From the NCBI RefSeq assembly GCF_024362765.1, contig NZ_CP093302.1, positions 3,822,008 through 3,886,007 of the forward strand: 64,000 nt of DNA, read 5' to 3'. This DNA comes from Alkalihalobacillus sp. LMS6. GTDB taxonomy: Bacteria > Bacillota > Bacilli > Bacillales > Bacillaceae_D. The notes under the pieces are model-generated. The model searched no databases and was not told the origin of the DNA. It saw only the letters and a list, made by a program, of their open reading frames with translations. Position 1 is the stretch's first letter; each line of letters begins with the position of its first letter. This document shows positions 57,185 to 64,000 of this stretch, piece after piece. Made by a program: the position numbers and the translations under genes.

Positions 57185-57206
57185 GCTGTATCGTACATTT
57201 GCCTGC

Positions 57207-57920
57207 TTAAACAATTGGCTGCTTATTAGGCGTTCCAGGCTTTCTAGGATACTTTTTCGGCGTTGATTTTATTTTTTTTATCGTTACGATATGACGGTCA
57301 CTTTTTTCAACTGGTAAAGAAAAGAAATGATTATGTTCAATTTGTCCACCTAATAGTTTAATTGCTTTTTCCCCATCATTAAGCTCTTGATTCGTACCTG
57401 CTGCTTTTAAAGCAATAAAAGAACCATCCACTTTCGTAAAAGGTAAACATAGTTCTGCAAGAACTGACATTCGTGCAACGGCTCTAGCTGTCACAATATC
57501 ATATTTTTCTCTATGCAAGCTGCTTTTACCTGCTAATTCTGCACGATCGTGGTAAAAAGACACATTTGTGAGGCCTAACTCATCTGCTAAAAACGTCAAA
57601 AATCCTATTCTTTTATTTAAAGAATCAATAATGGATACCTGTAAATCAGGATAAAGAATTTTTAATGGAAGACTTGGAAAACCAGCTCCTGCGCCAATAT
57701 CTAAAATAGACTGATTCGTAAACGGGAAATAAAAACTCGGTGTAATGGAGTCATAAAAATGCTTCAAATACACGTCATCTTTAGCAACAATTGCCGTTAA
57801 ATTAATATTTTCATTCCACTCAACGAGCAGTTCGAAGTAACGGTTGAACTGCTCTTTTTGAGTAGAAGAAAGGATAATATTTTTTTCTGCAAGTAATTCT
57901 GGAAACTTCTCGTAACTCAT
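57207..57920 (-). CDS. rsmG: 16S rRNA G527 N7-methyltransferase RsmG
   Basis: The 237-residue SAM-dependent enzyme methylates G527 of 16S rRNA (loss gives low-level streptomycin resistance). The SAM motif [14 protein letters not shown] and V-T-A-R-A-V-A are present. ATG 57920 follows GTGAGGTTG; the frame extends to 57950. It lies 10 nt after mnmG. The last 15 residues are Lys/Pro-rich. Confidence 0.96.
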   Translation of the reverse strand: MSYEKFPELLAEKNIILSSTQKEQFNRYFELLVEWNENINLTAIVAKDDVYLKHFYDSITPSFYFPFTNQSILDIGAGAGFPSLPLKILYPDLQVSIIDSLNKRIGFLTFLADELGLTNVSFYHDRAELAGKSSLHREKYDIVTARAVARMSVLAELCLPFTKVDGSFIALKAAGTNQELNDGEKAIKLLGGQIEHNHFFSLPVEKSDRHIVTIKKIKSTPKKYPRKPGTPNKQPIV

Positions 57921-57930
57921 ATAAACAACC

Positions 57931-59862
57931 TCACGATGATGTTTTGGCAAGACGGCCTTGCTCTAAATACACGAGCAAAATCGATACATCTGCAGGATTT
58001 ACACCAGAGACACGAGAAGCCTGTCCTACAGATAATGGTCTAACCAGTTGTAATTTTTGCCGAGCTTCCGTCGCTAGGCCTTGTATGGCATCATAATCAA
58101 GGTCTTCAGGAATTTGTTTACGTTCCATTTTCTTTAATCGCTCAACTTGCTGCCATTGTTTTTCGATATACCCTTCATACTTGACTTGAATTTCTACTTG
58201 TTCACATACTTCGTCATCAATTTCCTGTTCCGGCTGAGGGATCACTTTTAATAAGTCCTTATAAGTCATCTCTGGACGTTTTAACATGGCTTCTGCTTTT
58301 AATGCTTCGTTCATTTTCTTGGAGCCTACTTGTTCCAACAGCTCATTAACGTCTGCTGATGGCTTAACAATTAGACTTTTAATGCGTCCAATTTCTTCTT
58401 CAACAGCTTGTTTCTTACGCAAAAATTGTGCATAGCGTGCTTCAGAAATCAAGCCAAGCTCATAGCCTTTTTCGGTCAAACGCAAATCTGCATTATCGTG
58501 ACGCAAGATTAAGCGAAATTCTGCTCTTGATGTTAATAAACGATATGGTTCATTCGTCCCTTTTGTTACTAAATCATCAATCATGACGCCAATATAAGCA
58601 TCTGATCGGTCTAAAATAAGCGGTTCTTTGCCTGAAACTTTTCTAGCAGCATTAATACCTGCAATGACACCTTGACCAGCTGCTTCTTCATATCCAGACG
58701 TTCCGTTAATTTGACCAGCTGTAAAAAGACCTGGAACTGCTTTTGTTTCTAATGTTGGCCATAGCTGAGTTGGAACAATCGCATCGTATTCAATCGCGTA
58801 ACCAGGACGCATCATTTTTACCGCTTCAAGTCCAGGAATTGTTTTCAGCATCGATAATTGAACATCTTCAGGTAAACTAGTAGAAAGTCCTTGCACATAT
58901 ACCTCTGTCGTATTTCGGCCTTCTGGCTCAAGAAAAATTTGATGTCGTGGCTTGTCGTTAAAGCGGACAATCTTGTCTTCAATAGATGGGCAATACCTTG
59001 GTCCTGTTCCTTCTATCATACCTGAATACATCGGGGAACGTCCAAGATTTTCACCGATTACTTCATGTGTTTCTGAGCCAGTGTACGTTAGCCAGCAAGG
59101 TAGCTGATCCGTAATATACTTTGTAGTCTCATACGAAAAGGCTCTTGGCGTCTCATCACCAGGCTGAATTTCTGTTTTTGTATAATCAATCGTATTTCCG
59201 TTCACTCGTGGTGGCGTGCCGGTTTTAAACCGAACGATATCAAAACCTAGCTCTTTTAAATGGTCGGATAATTTAATAGAAGGCTGCATATTATTTGGAC
59301 CAGACTCATAAGAAAGTTCACCTAAAATGATCTTTCCTTTTAAATAGGTTCCAGTTGTAATCACAACAGCTTTTGACCGGTATTCAGCGCCAGTGTTCGT
59401 AATCACACCACGACACTCACCCTCTTCAATGATCAGGCGGTCAACCATTCCTTGACGTACTAAGAGATTTTCTTGTTCTTCAAGCGTTTTTTTCATCTCA
59501 TGTTGGTACTGAAATTTATCTGCTTGCGCGCGTAACGCGCGGACTGCAGGACCTTTTCCCGTATTCAACATACGCATTTGAATATGCGTTTTATCAATAT
59601 TACGAGCCATTTCGCCGCCTAGTGCATCAACCTCTCGGACAACGATTCCTTTGGCAGGACCACCTACTGATGGATTACATGGCATATACGCAATGGCGTC
59701 CAAATTTAGCGTAAGCATAAGGGTATTTGAACCCATTCTTGCGGCAGCAAGTCCGGCTTCTACGCCTGCATGACCAGCGCCAATGACGATTACGTCAAAT
59801 GAATCGGCTTGGTAATTCATGTTTGTTTCGACTAGATTTATCCTAGTCTCCCTTCCTTTCAT
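57931..59862 (-). CDS. mnmG: tRNA uridine-5-carboxymethylaminomethyl modification enzyme MnmG (GidA)
   Basis: This FAD enzyme works with MnmE to build cmnm5U34 in tRNAs. Visible are [13 protein letters not shown], the long GidA block [12 protein letters not shown], and [13 protein letters not shown]. With ATG 59862 it has 643 residues; homologues begin near the ATG at 59820 (M-N-Y-Q-A-D-S-F), but that ATG lacks a ribosome site, while TTAGGAAA lies about 14 nt before 59862. The start is therefore uncertain by 14 codons. Confidence 0.95.
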   Translation of the reverse strand: MKGRETRINLVETNMNYQADSFDVIVIGAGHAGVEAGLAAARMGSNTLMLTLNLDAIAYMPCNPSVGGPAKGIVVREVDALGGEMARNIDKTHIQMRMLNTGKGPAVRALRAQADKFQYQHEMKKTLEEQENLLVRQGMVDRLIIEEGECRGVITNTGAEYRSKAVVITTGTYLKGKIILGELSYESGPNNMQPSIKLSDHLKELGFDIVRFKTGTPPRVNGNTIDYTKTEIQPGDETPRAFSYETTKYITDQLPCWLTYTGSETHEVIGENLGRSPMYSGMIEGTGPRYCPSIEDKIVRFNDKPRHQIFLEPEGRNTTEVYVQGLSTSLPEDVQLSMLKTIPGLEAVKMMRPGYAIEYDAIVPTQLWPTLETKAVPGLFTAGQINGTSGYEEAAGQGVIAGINAARKVSGKEPLILDRSDAYIGVMIDDLVTKGTNEPYRLLTSRAEFRLILRHDNADLRLTEKGYELGLISEARYAQFLRKKQAVEEEIGRIKSLIVKPSADVNELLEQVGSKKMNEALKAEAMLKRPEMTYKDLLKVIPQPEQEIDDEVCEQVEIQVKYEGYIEKQWQQVERLKKMERKQIPEDLDYDAIQGLATEARQKLQLVRPLSVGQASRVSGVNPADVSILLVYLEQGRLAKTSS

Positions 59863-59869
59863 AAGCGAT

Positions 59870-61234
59870 TTATTTTCCTAAGCAAAACTGAGAAAACAAT
59901 TGATCAATTAAGCTATCTTGTATATCTTCTCCAATAATTTCACCTAATAATTCCCATGTGCGCGTGACATCAATTTGAATCAAATCAACCGGTACATCGG
60001 CCTCTGTCGCTTGTAAAGCTTCTTCCGCTCGACGTTTGGCTTCATTTAAAAGACCAATATGCCTTGCATTCGACACATACGTAAGATCTTGTCCTTCAAT
60101 GTCGCCAGCAAAGAATAATTGATTAATGGCTTCTTCCAATTGATCAACGCCTTCGTCATGAATTAAAGAAGTTGTCACGACAGGGCGACCGTTAGCATAT
60201 TGATAGACTTTTTCTAAATCAATTGCTTGTTTTTGATCTGTTTTATTTACAATGATCACAACATCCATATCCATAACAGCTTCAAAAAGTGCTTCATCTT
60301 CAATCGTTAATGCTTCACTATTATTTAATACAAGCAAGATTAATTCAGCTTCTTTTAATGCTTTTCTGGATCGTTCAACACCTATTTTTTCAACAATGTC
60401 TTCCGTTTCACGTATGCCTGCTGTATCAATTAGCCTAAGGGGCACACCACGTACATTGACATACTCTTCTAGTGTGTCTCGCGTAGTTCCTGGTATATCT
60501 GTCACAATCGCTTTTGATTCATGAACAAGGCTATTCATTAACGATGATTTCCCCACGTTTGGCCTGCCAATGATCGCCGTAGCCAGTCCTTCACGTAAGA
60601 CTTTTCCCTGTTTAGCTGTGACAAGCAATTTATCTATTTCCTCTATGACAGGCACCATCTTTTCTTGGATAATGGCTTGAGTCATTGTTTCCGCATCATA
60701 TTCGGGGTAATCAATGTTTACTTCCACCGCAGCAACTGTTTCAAGTAATTGCTGTCGAAGTTGCTGGATTTTTCCCGATAATCGCCCTTCCACTTGGCGC
60801 ATTGCTACGTTCATGGCTTGATCCGATTTAGATCGAATTAAATCCATAACACCCTCTGCTTGCGACAAATCAATTCTACCATTTAAGAAGGCACGTTTTG
60901 TGAATTCTCCCGGCTCAGCCAATCGAGCTCCATGTGCTAACGCTGCTTGCAAAACACGGTTAACCGAAACCAACCCACCATGACAGTTGATCTCAACAAT
61001 GTTTTCACGTGTATAGGTCTTAGGTCCATGCATCACCGTAACCATGGCCTCTTCTATTACGTCATTTCCTTCTACTAAATGTCCATAAGTAATGGTGTGT
61101 GTGTTCACTTCATTTAGTTTTGATGTGCCTTTAAAAAGTTTATCACTAATATCTATAGCTTGATCTCCGCTGAGCCGGACAATCCCGATTGCTCCTTCAC
61201 CAAGTGCTGTTGATATTGCTGCGATTGTATCCAC
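59870..61234 (-). CDS. mnmE: tRNA modification GTPase MnmE (TrmE)
   Basis: The 454-residue protein has an N-terminal folate-binding domain ([19 protein letters not shown]), an embedded G domain ([19 protein letters not shown] and N-K-T-D) and the C-terminal C-L-G-K, where the Cys is catalytically important. It partners MnmG for U34 modification. The GTG at 61234 is 8 nt after GGAGG; the longer frame from 61243 begins inside that Shine-Dalgarno region. Confidence 0.96.
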   Translation of the reverse strand: MDTIAAISTALGEGAIGIVRLSGDQAIDISDKLFKGTSKLNEVNTHTITYGHLVEGNDVIEEAMVTVMHGPKTYTRENIVEINCHGGLVSVNRVLQAALAHGARLAEPGEFTKRAFLNGRIDLSQAEGVMDLIRSKSDQAMNVAMRQVEGRLSGKIQQLRQQLLETVAAVEVNIDYPEYDAETMTQAIIQEKMVPVIEEIDKLLVTAKQGKVLREGLATAIIGRPNVGKSSLMNSLVHESKAIVTDIPGTTRDTLEEYVNVRGVPLRLIDTAGIRETEDIVEKIGVERSRKALKEAELILLVLNNSEALTIEDEALFEAVMDMDVVIIVNKTDQKQAIDLEKVYQYANGRPVVTTSLIHDEGVDQLEEAINQLFFAGDIEGQDLTYVSNARHIGLLNEAKRRAEEALQATEADVPVDLIQIDVTRTWELLGEIIGEDIQDSLIDQLFSQFCLGK

Positions 61235-61339
61235 ATTAATCACCTCCGTAAATTACAGCTTCAACTAATAAGAATAGCATACGCATAGTCGAAAAGCCAT
61301 TGCTTGACAGTGAACTTTCTTTTCCAGATTTTTTAGTTC

Positions 61340-61378
61340 GAAAAAAATAAGAAGTGCATCGAGTTGCACTCCTTATTT
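61340..61378 (-). terminator. Terminator of the rnpA-spoIIIJ-jag operon
   Basis: Arms of 14 nt (AAATAAG-a-AGTGCA with TGCACT-c-CTTATTT, one mismatch), 6-nt loop, then seven Ts on the minus strand. It overlaps the jag stop. Confidence 0.85.
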
Positions 61379-62005
61379 CTTAGGTTCAATGACAACGTGC
61401 CGCTTCGATCCGTTGCCTTGTGATTCAGTTGTAACGTCCTTGCTATTCGCTAGCGTTGTATGAATAACCTTCCGCTCTCTAGCAGGCATTGGTTCTAACA
61501 CAACTTTTTCGTTCGTAGACGTTGCCTTTTTACTTACACGCAGCGCCAGTTGTTTAAGCGTCTCTTCCCGCTTTTCACGATAGCCTCCAGCATTCAAGCG
61601 AATACGTGAACCATCAGCTGTTTGTTTAGTTGAAACAACGAGGTTTGTCAGGTGTTCCAAAGAATCTAAGGTTTGCCCCTTTTTTCCAATTAACTTTCCT
61701 TGGCCCTCGGTTTCTATCGCCTCTAAATTAACAGATAGATGTTTTCCATCCTTTTGATGAGTGACCTTCACATTGATCCCCATCAGTTCCGTTGTTTTTA
61801 ATAGAAAGGACTCAGCAACATCCACGGTCTTTGGTTTTAAACGAACTTCAATCACTGCTGGCTTTCCACCAAATAATCCTAAGAACCCTTTTTGCGGTTC
61901 TTCAACAACGTCATAAATTAATTGATCTTTTTCTGCATTCAATTCTACTAACGCTCTTTGAACAGCTTCGTCTACAGTTCGACCTTTCACCGTTTTTGTT
62001 GCCAT
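61373..62005 (-). CDS. jag: RNA-binding protein KhpB/Jag
   Basis: The 210-residue protein has a Jag-N domain (T-V-K-G-R-T-V-D-E-A-V, then G-F-L-G-L-F-G-G-K-P-A), a KH domain (G-K-L-I-G-K-K-G-Q-T-L-D-S-L) and an R3H domain (R-I-R-L-N-A-G-G-Y-R-E-K-R, L-E-P-M-P-A-R-E-R-K-V-I-H). It binds RNA with KhpA and influences wall growth in related Firmicutes. Two adjacent ATGs exist; 62005 has the better spacing to AAAGGGG. It follows spoIIIJ by 14 nt. Confidence 0.94.
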   Translation of the reverse strand: MATKTVKGRTVDEAVQRALVELNAEKDQLIYDVVEEPQKGFLGLFGGKPAVIEVRLKPKTVDVAESFLLKTTELMGINVKVTHQKDGKHLSVNLEAIETEGQGKLIGKKGQTLDSLEHLTNLVVSTKQTADGSRIRLNAGGYREKREETLKQLALRVSKKATSTNEKVVLEPMPARERKVIHTTLANSKDVTTESQGNGSKRHVVIEPKK

Positions 62006-62019
62006 CATATGCCCCTTTC

Positions 62020-62865
62020 CTATTTCCGTTTTTTCTTTTTACTTTTCTTCTTCTTCGTTGAACTCTTAGATTGATTACTTGATGACTTCTTACCCTTTTG
62101 AGCGCCTTGATTAACCCCTACAGTCGATTCTAGTCCTCTTTTTCCTGCATTCGGACCTGTCACAAAGTAGGTTTGCAGGATCATAAAGATATTCCCGACT
62201 ACCCAGTATAAAATAACTGCGGCTGGCAAAAAGACCCCAATGATTAAAATCATAAATGGCATTAAGTATAGTAAGATCTTAGCTTGTGGATTATTTTGCA
62301 CCATCATCATACGTTGCTGAACAAACGTTAAGACAAACGCTAAAAGCGGCAAAATGAAGAATGGATCGGGATCACTTAATTGAAACCATGCAAATGACTC
62401 TCCTTGAAAATTCTCAGTTCGCATAATCGCATGATAAATTGCCAGGAAGATTGGCATTTGAATCAAAATTGGTAAACACCCTGCAAAAGGATTCACTTTA
62501 TGATCCGCAAATAACTTTTGCATCTCTTCATTCAGCTTTAACCGCGTGTTTTGATCTTTTGCACTATAGCTCTCTCTTAATTTCTGCATTTCCGGCTGTA
62601 GCTGCTGCATTGCCTTCATGCTTCTTGTTTGTTTTAACATTAATGGCAATAAGATCAAACGAAAGAGAATTGTTACAAGTATAATCGCAAAACCATAGCT
62701 GCTTACCCATTCTGCAATCAGAATAATGAGCTGTGATAACGGATACACAAAGAACGAATTCCAAATCCCCGAACTTTCAGAGGTAATCGGTTGGTCGATA
62801 CTAAAACAACCAGATAATAAAAGGAGCATGCTCGCCATAATTACGAGCCAGCTAAATCGTTTCAC
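62020..62865 (-). CDS. spoIIIJ: Membrane protein insertase SpoIIIJ (YidC/Oxa1 family)
   Basis: The 281-residue insertase has a lipoprotein signal (L-L-L-L-S-G-C, lipidated C), five membrane helices, and the hydrophilic-groove Arg in I-L-F-R-L-I-L-L-P. The C-tail is Lys-rich, typical of ribosome-binding Gram-positive YidC. In B. subtilis it is needed for SpoIIIAE function in the forespore. A GTG start at 62865 follows GGAGGAAG. It lies between rnpA and jag. Confidence 0.95.
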   Translation of the reverse strand: MKRFSWLVIMASMLLLLSGCFSIDQPITSESSGIWNSFFVYPLSQLIILIAEWVSSYGFAIILVTILFRLILLPLMLKQTRSMKAMQQLQPEMQKLRESYSAKDQNTRLKLNEEMQKLFADHKVNPFAGCLPILIQMPIFLAIYHAIMRTENFQGESFAWFQLSDPDPFFILPLLAFVLTFVQQRMMMVQNNPQAKILLYLMPFMILIIGVFLPAAVILYWVVGNIFMILQTYFVTGPNAGKRGLESTVGVNQGAQKGKKSSSNQSKSSTKKKKSKKKKRK

Positions 62866-62887
62866 TTTCTTTGCTTCCTCCTAGCTG

Positions 62888-63250
62888 TTACTTTTCTTTA
62901 TTTTTTTGTGAACGTACGATCATTTTTGATTTCTTTAATACGTGTTCCAGACTGCTTTTAATTTCATGATAGTTCATATCTTTAGCAGGATTACGTGCAA
63001 TGACTACATAATCATAATTTTGCTTTATTTCTCCTTGGATCTGCGTAAACACTTCACGAACAAATCGTTTAATACGATTCCGACAGACAGCATTCCCTAC
63101 TCGTTTTGAAACCGATAATCCGAGACGTAATGAATCTTGTCCCTCTTTTGGGAGAATATAAAGAACAAATTGTCGATTGGCCATTGAAGATCCTTTATTG
63201 AAGACCGCCGAAAACTCTTCATTTTTTTTTATTCGTTGCTCTTTTTTCAT
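62888..63250 (-). CDS. rnpA: Ribonuclease P protein component
   Basis: The 120-residue basic protein has the RNR signature R-V-G-N-A-V-C-R-N-R-I-K-R-F-V-R-E. It assists the RNase P RNA in maturing tRNA 5' ends. ATG 63250 has AGAGGG upstream. It is separated from rpmH by a terminator-like hairpin that probably attenuates its expression. Confidence 0.96.
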   Translation of the reverse strand: MKKEQRIKKNEEFSAVFNKGSSMANRQFVLYILPKEGQDSLRLGLSVSKRVGNAVCRNRIKRFVREVFTQIQGEIKQNYDYVVIARNPAKDMNYHEIKSSLEHVLKKSKMIVRSQKNKEK

Positions 63251-63291
63251 ACGTCACACGACCCTCTTGGCTCATTTGATGTATATACCTG

Positions 63292-63316
63292 AAAAAGACC
63301 ACTGATGTCAGTGGTC
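63292..63316 (-). terminator. Attenuator-like terminator between rpmH and rnpA
   Basis: Perfect 9-bp arms GACCACTGA / TCAGTGGTC with a 2-nt loop (probably opened in RNA), then five Ts on the minus strand. It begins at the last base of the rpmH stop codon and lies 40 nt before rnpA, so L34 would be made in excess over RNase P protein. Confidence 0.8.
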
Positions 63317-63453
63317 TATGCAGACAATACTTTTCTTCCTTTTTGACGACGACGAGAAAGTACTTTACGTCCGTTCTTCGTTGCCATTCTAGCGCGGAAG
63401 CCGTGATTTTTTTTACGTTTACGGTTATTTGGTTGGAACGTTGGTTTACCCAT
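63316..63453 (-). CDS. rpmH: 50S ribosomal protein L34
   Basis: The 45-residue, very basic protein begins [15 protein letters not shown] and ends [10 protein letters not shown], the canonical L34. AAGGAGGTGG precedes ATG 63453. It heads the rpmH-rnpA-spoIIIJ-jag unit next to the origin, divergent from dnaA. Confidence 0.97.
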   Translation of the reverse strand: MGKPTFQPNNRKRKKNHGFRARMATKNGRKVLSRRRQKGRKVLSA

Positions 63454-63793
63454 GTATTCCACCTCCTTCGAGGATTTAAATCTTCAGGCACTCCCAAAAA
63501 TTATATAGAGATTTAACCGTTTATGTCAAGCCTTATTAAAAACTTTCTTTTTTTCTTATAAAAATCTTCTTTTCCTTCTTTTTAACAGCTCCCTCTTTTT
63601 AATTGTGGACATTATTTTTGCCTCTAATACATTATCTACACGTTATCGACAACGATTTACACATATCTTGTATTGTGGACAACCAAAAACCACTACATCC
63701 TGTATTTTGTGGATAAGTTCATTCATCCATTGCGACTACAGCTTCTTTTTGATATGATATAAGAGATTTCTTTCGTGGACAATGTGACTACTA

Positions 63794-63840
63794 AAAGAAC
63801 CTGTCCACAGCCTGTGGGTAAGGTTGTGGACAGGTTCTTT
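63794..63840. repeat. 16-bp perfect inverted repeat with DnaA-box-like arms
   Basis: AAAGAACCTGTCCACA and its exact complement flank a 15-nt spacer that itself contains TGTGGGTAA. Confidence 0.85.
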
Positions 63841-63878
63841 GTTTCTGTTTACTTGTTATCCACAATTTGTTGAAGACA

Positions 63879-63907
63879 TTGATTTTCTCCTCAACATCCT
63901 ATATTAT
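63879..63907 (+). promoter_or_regulatory. Probable dnaA promoter
   Basis: TTGATT (63879-63884), 17-nt spacer, TATTAT (63902-63907), 15 nt past a perfect DnaA box, consistent with DnaA autoregulation. Confidence 0.65.
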
Positions 63908-63985
63908 GAAAACTTCGCCATATTTATTCGTACGTATATTTATACCTTAACTTATACAAAAGTTGTACAGTGCAGGAATGTCGCA

Positions 63986-63995
63986 AAAGGAGGGG
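63986..63995 (+). promoter_or_regulatory. Ribosome binding site for dnaA (gene beyond the window)
   Basis: AAAAGGAGGGG lies 5 nt from the window end; the start codon should fall just past 64000. Confidence 0.7.
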
Positions 63996-64000
63996 CTTTT

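Larger units (their letters stand above)
63454..64000. other. oriC region upstream of dnaA
   Basis: The rpmH-dnaA intergenic region holds two perfect DnaA boxes (TGTGGATAA 63708-63716; TTATCCACA 63856-63864) and near-consensus boxes at 63674-63682, 63813-63821 and others with two mismatches. A 16-bp perfect inverted repeat (63794-63809 / 63825-63840) carries DnaA-box-like sequence in both arms. The left part is AT-rich. Gene context (rpmH on one side, dnaA expected on the other) identifies the bacterial origin region. Confidence 0.9.

Noticed and set aside
60395..60415. parS-like CGTTTCACGTATGCC inside mnmE
   Set aside because: Only one half-site matches.

Overview
The window is a 64 kb piece of a low-GC Firmicute chromosome that ends at the replication origin. 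Gene order from about 33.6 kb to the right edge is the classic Bacillaceae left-of-oriC block: rlmH, htrC, walJIHKR, a Lys-Glu-Asp-Phe-Thr tRNA cluster, purA, dnaC, rplI, gdpP, yybS, rpsR-ssb-rpsF, ychF, yyaC, spo0J-soj, noc, rsmG, mnmG, mnmE, jag, spoIIIJ, rnpA, rpmH, then the DnaA-box-rich oriC. The sporulation-associated genes (spoIIIJ, spo0J/soj, yyaC) point to an endospore former. Very acidic extracytoplasmic domains (cytochrome c551, HtrC, the RND pumps, a siderophore-binding lipoprotein) suggest an alkaliphilic Bacillus relative such as Alkalihalobacillus or Shouchella; that assignment is inference.

Left half (0-33 kb) is accessory. 0-3 kb: YhhN membrane protein, a CzrA-like zinc sensor with a CDF zinc exporter, and an unknown membrane-anchored protein. 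3-9 kb: a 1.1k-residue MMPL/RND exporter, a Fur-controlled siderophore-binding lipoprotein, a TPR protein with DUF2804. 9.4-12 kb: a secreted GH81 beta-1,3-glucanase with a C-terminal glucan-binding module, interrupted by a frameshift. 12.4-18 kb: cytochrome c551, a short FbpA-like gene, and a TetR/MMPL/heptad-repeat secreted-protein export unit. 18-24 kb: malate:quinone oxidoreductase, a carotenoid-type desaturase with an ICMT-like methyltransferase, oligoendopeptidase F, a MazG-like protein. 24.6-29.6 kb: a sigma-54 catabolic module (activator, palindromic upstream site, -24/-12 promoter, Fe-type alcohol dehydrogenase, GntP-type permease). 29.6-33.6 kb: a CHRD surface protein, a two-gene unit with a membrane-tethered GIY-YIG domain, and an AT-rich segment carrying one MFS exporter.

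The most striking structure is at rlmH. The AT-rich MFS segment is bounded on its far side by a second copy of the rlmH 3' end (same peptide E-P-Y-H-K-stop, different synonymous codons, shared 13-bp core). This is how SCC (staphylococcal cassette chromosome) elements mark their attachment sites, but no ccr recombinase is present in this window, so it looks like a mini- or remnant SCC-like insertion outside the staphylococci.

Right half (33.6-64 kb) is conserved housekeeping: cell-wall stress control (WalRK with WalH/I/J and HtrC), purine synthesis with a PurBox, replication (DnaC, SSB, DnaA boxes), chromosome segregation (Soj/Spo0J/Noc with parS sites), c-di-AMP turnover (GdpP), ribosome and tRNA modification, and membrane-protein insertion (SpoIIIJ). 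The window stops just before dnaA: its likely promoter and ribosome binding site are visible but the start codon is not.
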